NCBI GenBank assembly: GCA_036399775.1
Contig: DASWMJ010000094.1
Location: 23,466-87,465 of the forward strand
Direction: 5' to 3'
DNA from: JADMIH01 sp036399775
GTDB taxonomy: Bacteria > Chloroflexota > Chloroflexia > QHBQ01 > JADMIH01
DNA: 64,000 nt
The stretch's first letter is position 1; each line of letters opens with the position of its first letter. A program made the translations under genes and the position numbers. Of the stretch, positions 35,526-44,367 are shown piece after piece. The notes under the pieces were generated by a model. The model searched no databases, was not told the DNA's origin, and saw only the letters and a program-made list of their open reading frames with translations.

Positions 35526-38003
35526 ATGGCGGTTAAGCGCGAGGCTCAAGCAGTACTGGTTTGCGATCAGGGGCTGCGCGAGCGCAATGAAGACTATGTA
35601 GACTACGCGGTGCCTACGGATGCAACGCACCGGGACGATGGCGCTCTATTCTTACTGGCAGACGGTATGGGCGGGCACCAGGCGGGAGACGTTGCCAGCA
35701 GGACGGCTGTGCAGGCGATCAAGCGGGCCTACCTAGCCAACGGCAATGGCAAGATAGGCAAAAATGGCGCTACGGGTATCGCCGGGAACGGCACTGGCGC
35801 TGCCGCCAGCAATGCCAATGGTAATGGCAACATACGTGATAGGCTAGCCGAGGCCATCCTGCAAGCGAACAACGAGGTCTACTCACTGGCCGCCGGTAAC
35901 GATAATCGCTCCGGAATGGGCACCACCGCCGTTGCCGCCGTGTTGAGGGGAAACCAACTCTACGTGGCCCACGTCGGTGATAGCCGGGCATACGTGCTGC
36001 GGCGGGCTACGGAAACACTCGAGCAGATTACGCACGACCATAGCTACGTGCAAGAATTGATAGACGCCGGGGAGCTTGACGCGGAAGACGCCGAAATCCA
36101 CCCGCAGCGCAAGGTCGTGACGCGCTGCCTGGGGCGTCATAGCAGCGTGGTCGCCGACACCACCGAGATGATCCTCCAGCCAGGCGATCGCGTGCTGCTC
36201 TGCTCCGATGGCCTGACTCGTCCCGTCTCCGAGCGATTCATAACTGACACACTGATGGACCAGCCGCTCGAGAAGGCCGCCCGCACCCTGCTCGAACACG
36301 CGACTAGCGAGGGGCAGGACGACCCCGACAACATCAGCATAGTGATCTTCGAGGTGCCTCCACCCACCGGGGGCGCGCTGCCACCGCCTGTGGTCCTCAA
36401 GACGGGCGCACCCAAACCCCGCCCCTATGGCCTGATACTCGCCCCGGTCGGGGCGCTTATGGTAGCGCTTCTGTTTACTGGGATTTTCCTATCCATGAGC
36501 TCGAGCACGCCTCAAGGTCCTGTTGTCGCCCCAACAGTCACGGATACGGGAGAGGCATTCGCCACTCCGCCTGCCGGTGTAAGTCGTAATCGCGGCCTTG
36601 GTGTTGTCGAACCTAACAGCAGAAACACTGTCTTCACGCAGAATACTCCAGCCATACCTCTCAAGTGGAAAGACACTAACGGTCCTCTGAAGGAGGGTGA
36701 GTATTATCTGATAGAAGTATCTGATTCCAACGGCGCAGTGACTGGGGCAGCAGCAGCAAAGGCGGATAAGATACACTCCGCAGATGGGGACATGAGCATA
36801 AACATAGGGGACAATGTGCTCAAGAAGGGACCGGGTATATACAGGTGGCGCATAGTCAGGGTGGTGGATGACAACAATAAGCCGAAGCCTATAACTTGGG
36901 CAAGCGGCTATGGAGAGTTCACATGGGCTCTAGAGCCAACCGCCACCCCTACCAGCACCAACACGCCCATCCCTACTTCTACATCCACCAGTACAAATAC
37001 ACCAGTGCCGACAGACACGCCGGTGCCAACAAATACGCGCATCGTACAGCCCACTGTGCCCAATGGGGACACACCCAGGCCACAAGATACACCTAAGCCC
37101 ACTGCGCCCAGGCAAGATACACCTAAGCCACAAGATACACCTAAGCCCACTGCGCCCAATGGGGACACACCCAGGCCTACAGCGCCAGATCAAAAGACAC
37201 CTGTAACCCAACAGACGGCAAAGCCGCAGGATACGCCACCACCTACAACTGATTCACCGACACCCTTGCCTGTGATCAAATCTTCCCCAACGGAGTTGCC
37301 AACTGTCCCACCCACGGTAGGGCCACCTACCGTGCCGCCAGTCACCACACCCACACAACAGGGGCCGGATGTAGATGCGACCCAGAGAGCGGAAGAGGCT
37401 CAGGCACAACAGACGGCCAATGCACATATAACCGAGACTGCTGTTGCCAAAGCAGAGGAGACGGCCAATGCACATGCTAGCGAGACTGCTGCTGCCATAC
37501 ATACTACCCAGACTGCTGTCGCTATAAAGGCTACAGAGATTGCCCGAGCTGAAGCGACGGCTGCTGAGCAGACCGCAATCGCTATAATAGCCACGAATGT
37601 AGCCGGTGGCAATGAAACCGCGACTGCTGTTGCTGCTACCAAGACAGCCAAGGCAGAACAATCCACAGTACCTCTGCCACGAAGGCCCCTAACCCCCACA
37701 GCTATTGCCACGCCACCATCACGCGGCAGCCAGGTACTACACCAGTCTGCCACTCTAACAAAGAGCATAGCGCTCGGTACTACCTTGCGTGCTAGCAACT
37801 ACGTCTGCGTGCCTGTGGTCCTCAATACCTCCGGCACACGAAACATGCACGACGTGTGGCGCACCACCCTTGTTACGTCTACGAGGGGCCAATACGACGA
37901 ATGTGCAGTCTCAGAGTCTTACGCAGATCGCCCGGCGACGTATGGGTTGCCGCCTCCCCGAAGCGTCTACCTTGCGCGACGGGAATACGCCAGTAGAAAT
38001 TGA
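35526..38003 (+). CDS. Transmembrane PP2C phosphatase with extracellular module, TP-rich stalk and Ala/Thr repeats
   Basis: An 825-residue receptor-like PPM/PP2C phosphatase. The catalytic domain (1-260) has GLRERNEDYVDY, LADGMGGHQAGD, VGDSRAYVL, LLCSDGLT and DDPDNISIVI, giving the metal-binding Asp residues. After one span (about 305-325) comes a roughly 130-residue extracellular module (EAFATPPAGVSRN to YGEFTWAL), then a Thr/Pro stalk with tandem repeats and a 16-residue-period Ala/Thr/Glu helix (TANAHATETAVAIA-like), ending in a small Cys-containing domain. The outer module is almost identical to that of the kinase at 38211, so the two likely read one signal in opposite directions. GGAG lies a few bases before the ATG. 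Confidence 0.85.
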   Translation: MAVKREAQAVLVCDQGLRERNEDYVDYAVPTDATHRDDGALFLLADGMGGHQAGDVASRTAVQAIKRAYLANGNGKIGKNGATGIAGNGTGAAASNANGNGNIRDRLAEAILQANNEVYSLAAGNDNRSGMGTTAVAAVLRGNQLYVAHVGDSRAYVLRRATETLEQITHDHSYVQELIDAGELDAEDAEIHPQRKVVTRCLGRHSSVVADTTEMILQPGDRVLLCSDGLTRPVSERFITDTLMDQPLEKAARTLLEHATSEGQDDPDNISIVIFEVPPPTGGALPPPVVLKTGAPKPRPYGLILAPVGALMVALLFTGIFLSMSSSTPQGPVVAPTVTDTGEAFATPPAGVSRNRGLGVVEPNSRNTVFTQNTPAIPLKWKDTNGPLKEGEYYLIEVSDSNGAVTGAAAAKADKIHSADGDMSINIGDNVLKKGPGIYRWRIVRVVDDNNKPKPITWASGYGEFTWALEPTATPTSTNTPIPTSTSTSTNTPVPTDTPVPTNTRIVQPTVPNGDTPRPQDTPKPTAPRQDTPKPQDTPKPTAPNGDTPRPTAPDQKTPVTQQTAKPQDTPPPTTDSPTPLPVIKSSPTELPTVPPTVGPPTVPPVTTPTQQGPDVDATQRAEEAQAQQTANAHITETAVAKAEETANAHASETAAAIHTTQTAVAIKATEIARAEATAAEQTAIAIIATNVAGGNETATAVAATKTAKAEQSTVPLPRRPLTPTAIATPPSRGSQVLHQSATLTKSIALGTTLRASNYVCVPVVLNTSGTRNMHDVWRTTLVTSTRGQYDECAVSESYADRPATYGLPPPRSVYLARREYASRN

Positions 38004-38047
38004 ATACTTCAAGAGCGAAATTGTGACACGTCAGAAGCAAATGCATA

Positions 38048-38082
38048 CCTTGTCCTCCTGGGCGTAGCTAAGGAGGACAAGG
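38048..38082 (+). terminator. Hairpin terminator after the PP2C receptor gene
   Basis: CCTTGTCCTCCT (38048-38059) and AGGAGGACAAGG (38071-38082) form a perfect 12-bp stem with an 11-base loop, 45 bases after the stop codon. No long T-tract follows. Confidence 0.55.
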
Positions 38083-38210
38083 AGAGTAAGCCCGCCTAAT
38101 TATCACAATTTCGTTAGTGAAACAATGGGTTTGCTGATAGGTGCCGCCCGGACCTGATGGCCAACATGGTCGGCACCGATACAGAAGGGACCAGACAGGA
38201 GCGCGAAAAG

Positions 38211-40898
38211 ATGTACAGGGTATGCCTGGAATGCAACAACGGGGAGGGTAGAAGATTGCCTCTGGGACACGTAGAGTGTCCATACGAGCATGGTGCTACC
38301 GTCTGCCTCCTCGAAGTGGGCGATGTAATCGGTGACTTCCAGATAGAAGAAGTGCTCCCTGCCGGTGACGGTGGGTATGCCAAAGTCTATTGCGCTAAAC
38401 CCCTGGAACCAGGATACCCTGCCCAGGTAGCGCTCAAAGTAGCGGCTGCCGACCGCAGGATGGCACTGGAGCAGGAGACTGCTGCCCTCTCCAGGTTGCA
38501 AGAAGGCTCCCACCAGGTACCACGCATGTATCCTATCAGGTCTCCACACCAGGCCCCTGCCATATCAGGAGCGACAGGCCAGACCAACCCGTACCTGGGA
38601 AGGGCTGTGGTGGATGTAGAGCCATTCTATTACCTGGCCATAGAGTACATACCAGGTCGTACCCTGAAGGCTGCAATAGAGCGCAAGAAGGGGAAGGGGC
38701 TGGGGGTAGCCGAGAGCCTGAGGATAGCACGCAGTATCGCCTCAGCCCTCTCCACCGTACATTCCGAAAAGTTGATGCACCTGGACGTAAAGCCGGCCAA
38801 CGTGATGTTCAATGAGGGAGGAGAGGCTGTTCTTATAGACTACGGGATAACGGTTAGAGAAGATGAGATGCAGACGGGATGGCCGGGGACGGCACCGTAC
38901 GCGCCTCGAGAGCAGATCAAGCAAGATTACCCGGACAGGAGGGCAGACATACACGGGCTGGGAGTGACCCTGTTCGAGATGCTCACGGGTATGCTGCCCT
39001 ATCGAGGTGACACGGCTACGGCGCTGGCGACGAGTGTGCTCAACAATGAGCCGTTGACGCTTGGACAGGTAGACCACCGTCTCGCCTATCTTGATCCTGC
39101 CCTCAGACGGGCATTAGCACCAGATCTGGAAGAGCGATACGCAACGATAGAGGAGTTCATGGCGGCCCTGGATGCCGCCACCTCCAAGAAGGTGCAAAAG
39201 AAAGAGAAGATCGTCGAGCCGGTCAAGGCTAAAGAGGTAGACCGAGAATGGGATGACCTCCCTCCCGCGAAGAGCAGGTCGAACAGGAAGGGTTGGCGCG
39301 GTCTATTGTTTGGCGCATCGGGGGCGGCATTGCTGTCGGTGCTAGTGCTGGGGGTTTTCTTGCCTCCTCTGTTGAGCAACCGATATAGTCCTGTCGTTGC
39401 CGCGAGGGTCGAGTATACGGGAGAGGCATTCGCCATGCCGCCTGCCGGTGTAAGTCGTAATCGTGGTCCTGGTGTTGTCGAACCTAACAGCAGAGACTCT
39501 ATCTTCATGCAGGATACTCCAGCCATACCTCTCAAGTGGAGAGACACTAACGGTCCTCTGAAGGAGGGTGAGTACTATCTGATAGAAGTATCTGATTCCA
39601 ACGGCGCAGTGATGGGGGCAGTAGCAGCTGTGGTGGACAAGATACAGTCGAAAGATGGGAACATGAGCATAAACATAGGGGACAATGTGCTCAAGGAGGG
39701 ACCGGGTATATACAGGTGGCGCATAGTCAGGGTGATTGATGACAACAATAAGCCGAAGCCTGTGACATGGGCAAGCGGCTATGGAGAGTTCACCTGGGCG
39801 CTTGTGCCGACCGCCACCCCTACTAGCACCAACACGCCCACCTCTACCGACACGCCCATCCCTACTTCTACACCCATAAATACGAGCACGCCAACAAGTA
39901 CCAATACACCTGCGCCACCACCTACCAGGGAACCCACTGAACCAAAGCCAACAGCAGATTCTAAGAACCCAACTGTAGTTGATCCTACGCGGCCTCCCAC
40001 AAAGGAGCCAGTCAAGACCACCGGGCCAAGGCCAGGCACGACCCCCCCTACAAGGGAGCCGGTCAAGACCACCGGGCCAACACCAGGCACGACCCCTCCT
40101 ACAAAGGAGCCACCAACGCGGCCACCTTCGACCGTCTCACCGGGCGATACGCCCCAACTGCCTACAGTTGCGCCACCAACACAGCCACCGGCAACCGTCC
40201 CACCTACGGTAGGGCCACCTACGGTAGGGCCACCTACCGTGCCGCCAGTCACCACACCCACACAACAGGGGCCGGACGTAGATGCGACCAAGAGAGCGGA
40301 AGAGGCCCAGGCACAACAGACGGCCAGGGCACAGGCCACCGAGACTGCCGTTGCCATAGCAGAGGAGACGGCCAATGCACGAGCTACCGAGACTGCTGTT
40401 GCCATAGCCCAACAGACGGCCAACGCACATGCCACCGAGACTGCTGTTGCCATAGCACAACAGACTGCCAATGCACGAGCTACCGAGACTGCCGAAGCTA
40501 AGGCGACGGCTGCTGAGCAGACCGCACTCGCTATAATAGCCACGAATATAGCCGGTGGCGAGGATACCGCGACTGCTGTTGCTGCTACCAAGACTGCCAG
40601 GGCAGAACAATCTAGAGTACCTGGGCCTGTTGACACGCCTCGCAGCCAACCGATACGGACGGGCGGCCGCGCTACCGACGAGCAAAAAAGCCAAAGTAGA
40701 GAGATGAGCGCTCCGGCAACCGATAATGTCTGCTATCCCCTGGTTACCTCCGTCAGCTATAGCGGGCGGGCCGTTGGCGCAGGTTCTTTGAATGTAAGTG
40801 GAGATGGCTGCGACGAGCCACTACAGGTTCGTTCAAACACGCGGAGGCTGACATCGTGGAGCTTGCCGCCGCGCGAGCATGGATACAGAAGGGAATAA
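38211..40898 (+). CDS. Transmembrane Ser/Thr protein kinase with the same extracellular module as the PP2C receptor
   Basis: An 895-residue receptor-like kinase. It opens with a zinc-ribbon-like CLEC (MYRVCLECNNGEG), then the kinase domain with HLDVKPANVMF (about 189), DYGI instead of DFG, and an APYAPREQ activation segment. One span lies at about 365-388, then the shared extracellular module (about 400-535), a TP-rich stalk and 16-residue Ala/Thr/Glu repeats, and a small C-terminal domain. The start at 38211 is preferred because it aligns with the paralogue at 40957 and has AGGAG nine bases upstream; an earlier in-frame ATG is at 38157. It is predicted to phosphorylate FHA-recognised partners. 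Confidence 0.85.
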   Translation: MYRVCLECNNGEGRRLPLGHVECPYEHGATVCLLEVGDVIGDFQIEEVLPAGDGGYAKVYCAKPLEPGYPAQVALKVAAADRRMALEQETAALSRLQEGSHQVPRMYPIRSPHQAPAISGATGQTNPYLGRAVVDVEPFYYLAIEYIPGRTLKAAIERKKGKGLGVAESLRIARSIASALSTVHSEKLMHLDVKPANVMFNEGGEAVLIDYGITVREDEMQTGWPGTAPYAPREQIKQDYPDRRADIHGLGVTLFEMLTGMLPYRGDTATALATSVLNNEPLTLGQVDHRLAYLDPALRRALAPDLEERYATIEEFMAALDAATSKKVQKKEKIVEPVKAKEVDREWDDLPPAKSRSNRKGWRGLLFGASGAALLSVLVLGVFLPPLLSNRYSPVVAARVEYTGEAFAMPPAGVSRNRGPGVVEPNSRDSIFMQDTPAIPLKWRDTNGPLKEGEYYLIEVSDSNGAVMGAVAAVVDKIQSKDGNMSINIGDNVLKEGPGIYRWRIVRVIDDNNKPKPVTWASGYGEFTWALVPTATPTSTNTPTSTDTPIPTSTPINTSTPTSTNTPAPPPTREPTEPKPTADSKNPTVVDPTRPPTKEPVKTTGPRPGTTPPTREPVKTTGPTPGTTPPTKEPPTRPPSTVSPGDTPQLPTVAPPTQPPATVPPTVGPPTVGPPTVPPVTTPTQQGPDVDATKRAEEAQAQQTARAQATETAVAIAEETANARATETAVAIAQQTANAHATETAVAIAQQTANARATETAEAKATAAEQTALAIIATNIAGGEDTATAVAATKTARAEQSRVPGPVDTPRSQPIRTGGRATDEQKSQSREMSAPATDNVCYPLVTSVSYSGRAVGAGSLNVSGDGCDEPLQVRSNTRRLTSWSLPPREHGYRRE

Positions 40899-40956
40899 AA
40901 TAATCGCCTCTGCGTCGTAGCAGACTCATCCCAAGAATAGAGGAGTACAAACGTAG

Positions 40957-42048
40957 ATGTACCGTATGTGTATGGAGTGCAACGAAGGGCAGGGGCTGAA
41001 GCTCACGCCCGGCGTGGTTGCCTGCGACCAGGATCACGAGGCTATCGTGTATCTGCTGGAGCCGGGGGATGTCGTGGGCGACTTCAAGGTGGACGAGGTC
41101 TTGCCCGCGGGTGAGGGCGGGTACTCGACCGTCTACCGCGCCACACCCCATGTCGAGGGCTATCCGCCGTCGGTGGCCCTCAAAGTGGCCCTCTCTAATC
41201 GCCGGGGCGCGTTGGAGTTGGAGGCCGCTGTACTCTCTTACCTCCAAAATGCCCACTCCCCCAACGTGCCGCGTATCTACCCCATCCCGCGTGAGCACCA
41301 GGCACCCATGCCTTCTGCCGGGCCGGACGCAACCAACCCATACCTGGGCAGCGTGGTGCTGGACCTTGAGCCGTTCTATTACCTGGCAATCGAGTTCCTA
41401 CCAGGTGGCTCGCTGCGCGACAAGCTCGAAGCGAAGGGAGGCCGCAGCCTGGGTGTTCAGCAGACGCTCGATACAATCCGCACTATAGGCCAGGCGCTAC
41501 GTCTCTTGCACTCGCGCGGCCATATCCACCTGGACGTCAAACCTGCCAACATTATGTACAACATGGCAGGCGAGGCCGTGCTGATAGACTATGGCATTAC
41601 GGTGCGCGAGGACGGCGACGAGACCAGTTGGCCCGGCACCGCGCCTTATGCCCCACGCGAGCAGATCAACCAGGACTACCCCGACCACCGCGCGGACATC
41701 CACGCCCTCGGCGTGACTGCCTTCGAGATGCTCACGGGCGTGCTGCCTTATAGGGGCGCTTCAGCTAACGCCCTGGCGACCAGCATCCTCGCCAGTAAGC
41801 CCTTCACCCTCGCCCAGGTCGCCCCGCGCCTGGCCCACCTTGATCCCGCCCTCCGCCCCGCGCTCTCTCCGTATCCAGACGAACGCTACCCTACTGTCGA
41901 AGCTTTCGTGTCAGCGATGGAAGAAGCCGTGCAAAAGAAGGATGTGGGTAGCGGCAGCAGAGCACGTTTTGCCGTCGCCGGAGTGATGGCGCTGGTAGCA
42001 GTGCTCGCTATAGTCGGCATCTTCCTCGTGGCGTCAACGCAGCCATAG
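40957..42048 (+). CDS. Membrane-anchored Ser/Thr protein kinase without extracellular domain
   Basis: A 363-residue kinase closely related to the previous gene in its first 330 residues: N-terminal MYRMCMECNEG ribbon, HLDVKPANIMY (about 190), DYGITVRED and APYAPREQ. It ends with one span (about 340-360) and only a few outside residues, so it lacks the sensor module. It looks like the truncated sister of the receptor kinase. The start has a GAGGAG about 10 bases upstream. Three tandem 13-base repeats overlap its stop codon. Confidence 0.88.
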   Translation: MYRMCMECNEGQGLKLTPGVVACDQDHEAIVYLLEPGDVVGDFKVDEVLPAGEGGYSTVYRATPHVEGYPPSVALKVALSNRRGALELEAAVLSYLQNAHSPNVPRIYPIPREHQAPMPSAGPDATNPYLGSVVLDLEPFYYLAIEFLPGGSLRDKLEAKGGRSLGVQQTLDTIRTIGQALRLLHSRGHIHLDVKPANIMYNMAGEAVLIDYGITVREDGDETSWPGTAPYAPREQINQDYPDHRADIHALGVTAFEMLTGVLPYRGASANALATSILASKPFTLAQVAPRLAHLDPALRPALSPYPDERYPTVEAFVSAMEEAVQKKDVGSGSRARFAVAGVMALVAVLAIVGIFLVASTQP

Positions 42049-42077
42049 GCGGCAGCCATAGGCGGCAGCCATAGGCG
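42039..42077. repeat. Three tandem 13-bp repeats across the kinase stop codon
   Basis: GCAGCCATAGGCG occurs three times, head to tail (42039-42051, 42052-42064, 42065-42077). The first copy supplies the TAG stop of the kinase gene at 42046-42048. Confidence 0.75.
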
Positions 42078-42142
42078 AAAAGCTAACAATAAATCGTGCA
42101 GGCTGGGTTGGCTCCCGGCTAACTTAGCCTTCCTGGGATTGG

Positions 42143-43504
42143 CTATGGCTCAGGTGTCGGAGAGACTTCTATCGACGTGGGCGAAGGTTTATTTTCCTGT
42201 AGTTGCTTGGCTATTCTAGATATTCTCTCGAACCACCCTTGAGGTAGGGCCGTTGCAGTTGCCACTATTGGGGTGGCAACGGTTGCACGGGCCATTGGAT
42301 TTTGCTTCGTGATCAACATGCCTGCTACCACAAAGACTAACAACATTCCAAGCAAAACGCTCCCCAGCCCTATGACCCTTACCTTGTTATCTTTCTTCGA
42401 TGACCATACGGGCAGATATACTTCACGCTTCGTGGAGCGTGAGGTAGCGGCAGATCGACTATCATCCATAGTTTGCATCGGCGGGTTGGAGTCGGACACA
42501 GGACCAGGGGCAACTTCAGCCGGCGTAAGGGAATATGTAGATCGCGCCGGCGGTTTGGAACGCTTCTGAGTAGCTGAGTGATCATTCCCCAAGACAATAG
42601 CTGCCGGCTCAGACTCGGCAGTAGCTGTCTTCGCGAGTTCCTCTCCCCCAGCCGCGACCTCCGGGGCAGGCTCTATCTCCCCACCCGGTAGCCACAAGCT
42701 AAGCATAGAAGCATCGTCGCTGTAACTCTTCTCTCGCAGCTTTGCTACGACTGCTGCGTAGTCGCTCCGCTTGTACACGCGCGAAAGACGCCCAAATATT
42801 TCCTCAAGGCCGTCACTGGTCACCAGCACCCGGCGTATTCGGCTGGTCTGTATCCAGCTCACCTGGGGTGTGCCCAGGCAACCATGGGCCGTAGTCCAGC
42901 GCACACGATCGTCCTTCATTTTCGATAGGTCCAGCAAGCCTTTGCCCTGCACGTCGAACACCTGTCCCGTAACGTTACCCATCCAGGCAAAAAAGGAATT
43001 GCGACCAGGCCGCAAATCAATATAGCCACAGAAGAAGACGGCGTGGCTGCCGTCACGCTTGCGATTCTTGAGCACCTCGGCCAATAGAGGGCTTATGTCG
43101 GTGCTGACCGGCTGCTTCTCCAGGAGCGCCTGCCCACTCTCTCGCCACCTATCCAACTGCCGCTGCAATTCCTCGCCGGTGAACATATCTTCTGGGGAGG
43201 CAGTCTGCGCCCATGTCTTGAAGCCGCTTGCCAGACGTTGGGCCAGGAATCTCGCCGCCACGTGTCCCAGGTAGGAGCCACCCACTCCGTCGCACACTAC
43301 AAAGGTTACTATCTCCCCAGAAGGATCGACATCCCACGCGATGCTGTCTTCGTTCTTAGCCCCCGTCTCCATCGCATCGGCAGACTTCTGGAAGAAATAG
43401 TCAACATGAATCCCCGCGCCGACAGGCTCACCAGCGCGAAAGACGCTTTCAGTATTGGAGTCGGTGATAAACGCAACCCTCGCTCTCTGGGCAGGATTCG
43501 TCAT
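42143..43504 (-). CDS. PP2C-family phosphatase of the vWA/kinase triad
   Basis: A 453-residue protein. The PP2C-like domain (about 1-280) has KNEDSIAWDV, FVVCDGVGGSYLGHVAA and a late SDDASMLSLW, so the main metal ligands are present. A low-complexity linker and one membrane span (about 385-405) follow, with a short outside tail. Its start overlaps the stop of the vWA gene by four bases (ATGA), so they are translationally coupled. With the vWA and kinase genes it forms a TerY-P-like triad, in which phosphatase and kinase control the vWA protein. Confidence 0.8.
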   Translation of the reverse strand: MTNPAQRARVAFITDSNTESVFRAGEPVGAGIHVDYFFQKSADAMETGAKNEDSIAWDVDPSGEIVTFVVCDGVGGSYLGHVAARFLAQRLASGFKTWAQTASPEDMFTGEELQRQLDRWRESGQALLEKQPVSTDISPLLAEVLKNRKRDGSHAVFFCGYIDLRPGRNSFFAWMGNVTGQVFDVQGKGLLDLSKMKDDRVRWTTAHGCLGTPQVSWIQTSRIRRVLVTSDGLEEIFGRLSRVYKRSDYAAVVAKLREKSYSDDASMLSLWLPGGEIEPAPEVAAGGEELAKTATAESEPAAIVLGNDHSATQKRSKPPARSTYSLTPAEVAPGPVSDSNPPMQTMDDSRSAATSRSTKREVYLPVWSSKKDNKVRVIGLGSVLLGMLLVFVVAGMLITKQNPMARATVATPIVATATALPQGWFERISRIAKQLQENKPSPTSIEVSPTPEP

Positions 43505-44292
43505 TCTTTCGGCCTCTGTCTTGGCATACCACCAGACGAGCCGGTAGTTACGAGAGCGGTCTTGATCAACTCGGGGTTAGAGCCTGGGAACATCAAGCGG
43601 GCACCCGGCTGGATATTGCTGAAGCCCCAGTACCGAGTGGTTTCGAGATACGAAACGGGTATAGGGGAAGACATGCGGAAAAGCTCCTTAGCATACTCGC
43701 CCACAAGGTCATTCTCACTGGTTACACCCTGCCAGGTCTGTATAGATTTGAAGGGCACACGCAAAGAACTATCGTTCACAAAGATATTCTCCACCAGCAC
43801 CGGCCCGTCCGGGGTGACGCGTGCGCGTATGCGGTCCACCAGGGCTAGCGGACTGTTGCCCTGGTTGTATTCCCCATCGCTCAGGTGGCACACGAGTGGG
43901 GCGGGGTGCTCAGGGCCAAGCGTCGGAATAATGCTGTCCAATAGCTGCTCCACCGTCTGGAAGCCGAGAAAGGTGTTCGTCTCCCCTTCGGGGCGAAAGA
44001 TCGGTGTGCCGATCTCGGCCAGCTTGTCTATGGGCACGAAACCGCCATGCGTGTTCCAGGGTTGCTCATTGTAGCCCAGGATGGCAACTTTGAAGCGGGG
44101 CCTTATCTCCGGCTGTGTGCCAACCACCTTTGTTGACATGTCAACCATCTGGAAGATAACCTCGGTGAGCGCCTGGGACACCACGCCTATGCGCGACTGC
44201 CCATAGCTCATCTGGTTCATGGAGCCGCTGATGTCTATCAAGAAGATCACATGTGCCGGGGTCCTGGCCGTAGCCTTGTTCGTGTAGTTCAT
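43501..44292 (-). CDS. vWA-domain protein (TerY/YegL-like)
   Basis: A 263-residue cytoplasmic von Willebrand A protein with an intact MIDAS DISGSMNQ (residues 20-24) and the usual central fold (KVAILGYNEQPW, then VCHLSDGEYNQG). It resembles TerY and E. coli YegL, which stand beside a kinase (YegI) and phosphatase (YegK). Its C-terminus overlaps the phosphatase start. It probably binds a metal-dependent partner and is the switch of the triad. No signal peptide is present. Confidence 0.82.
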   Translation of the reverse strand: MNYTNKATARTPAHVIFLIDISGSMNQMSYGQSRIGVVSQALTEVIFQMVDMSTKVVGTQPEIRPRFKVAILGYNEQPWNTHGGFVPIDKLAEIGTPIFRPEGETNTFLGFQTVEQLLDSIIPTLGPEHPAPLVCHLSDGEYNQGNSPLALVDRIRARVTPDGPVLVENIFVNDSSLRVPFKSIQTWQGVTSENDLVGEYAKELFRMSSPIPVSYLETTRYWGFSNIQPGARLMFPGSNPELIKTALVTTGSSGGMPRQRPKE

Positions 44293-44367
44293 CTCTGTCC
44301 TTTCACCCTTATGAGACGTTGCCGAGAGCTTCAGATTATAGCCTGGATAATACCACCGCTAATAGCC

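Noticed and set aside
39779..40636. Minus-strand frame rich in Gly and Val opposite the kinase stalk
   Set aside because: It is the complement of the Thr/Pro and Ala/Thr repeats of the kinase, so the apparent repeat protein is an artefact.
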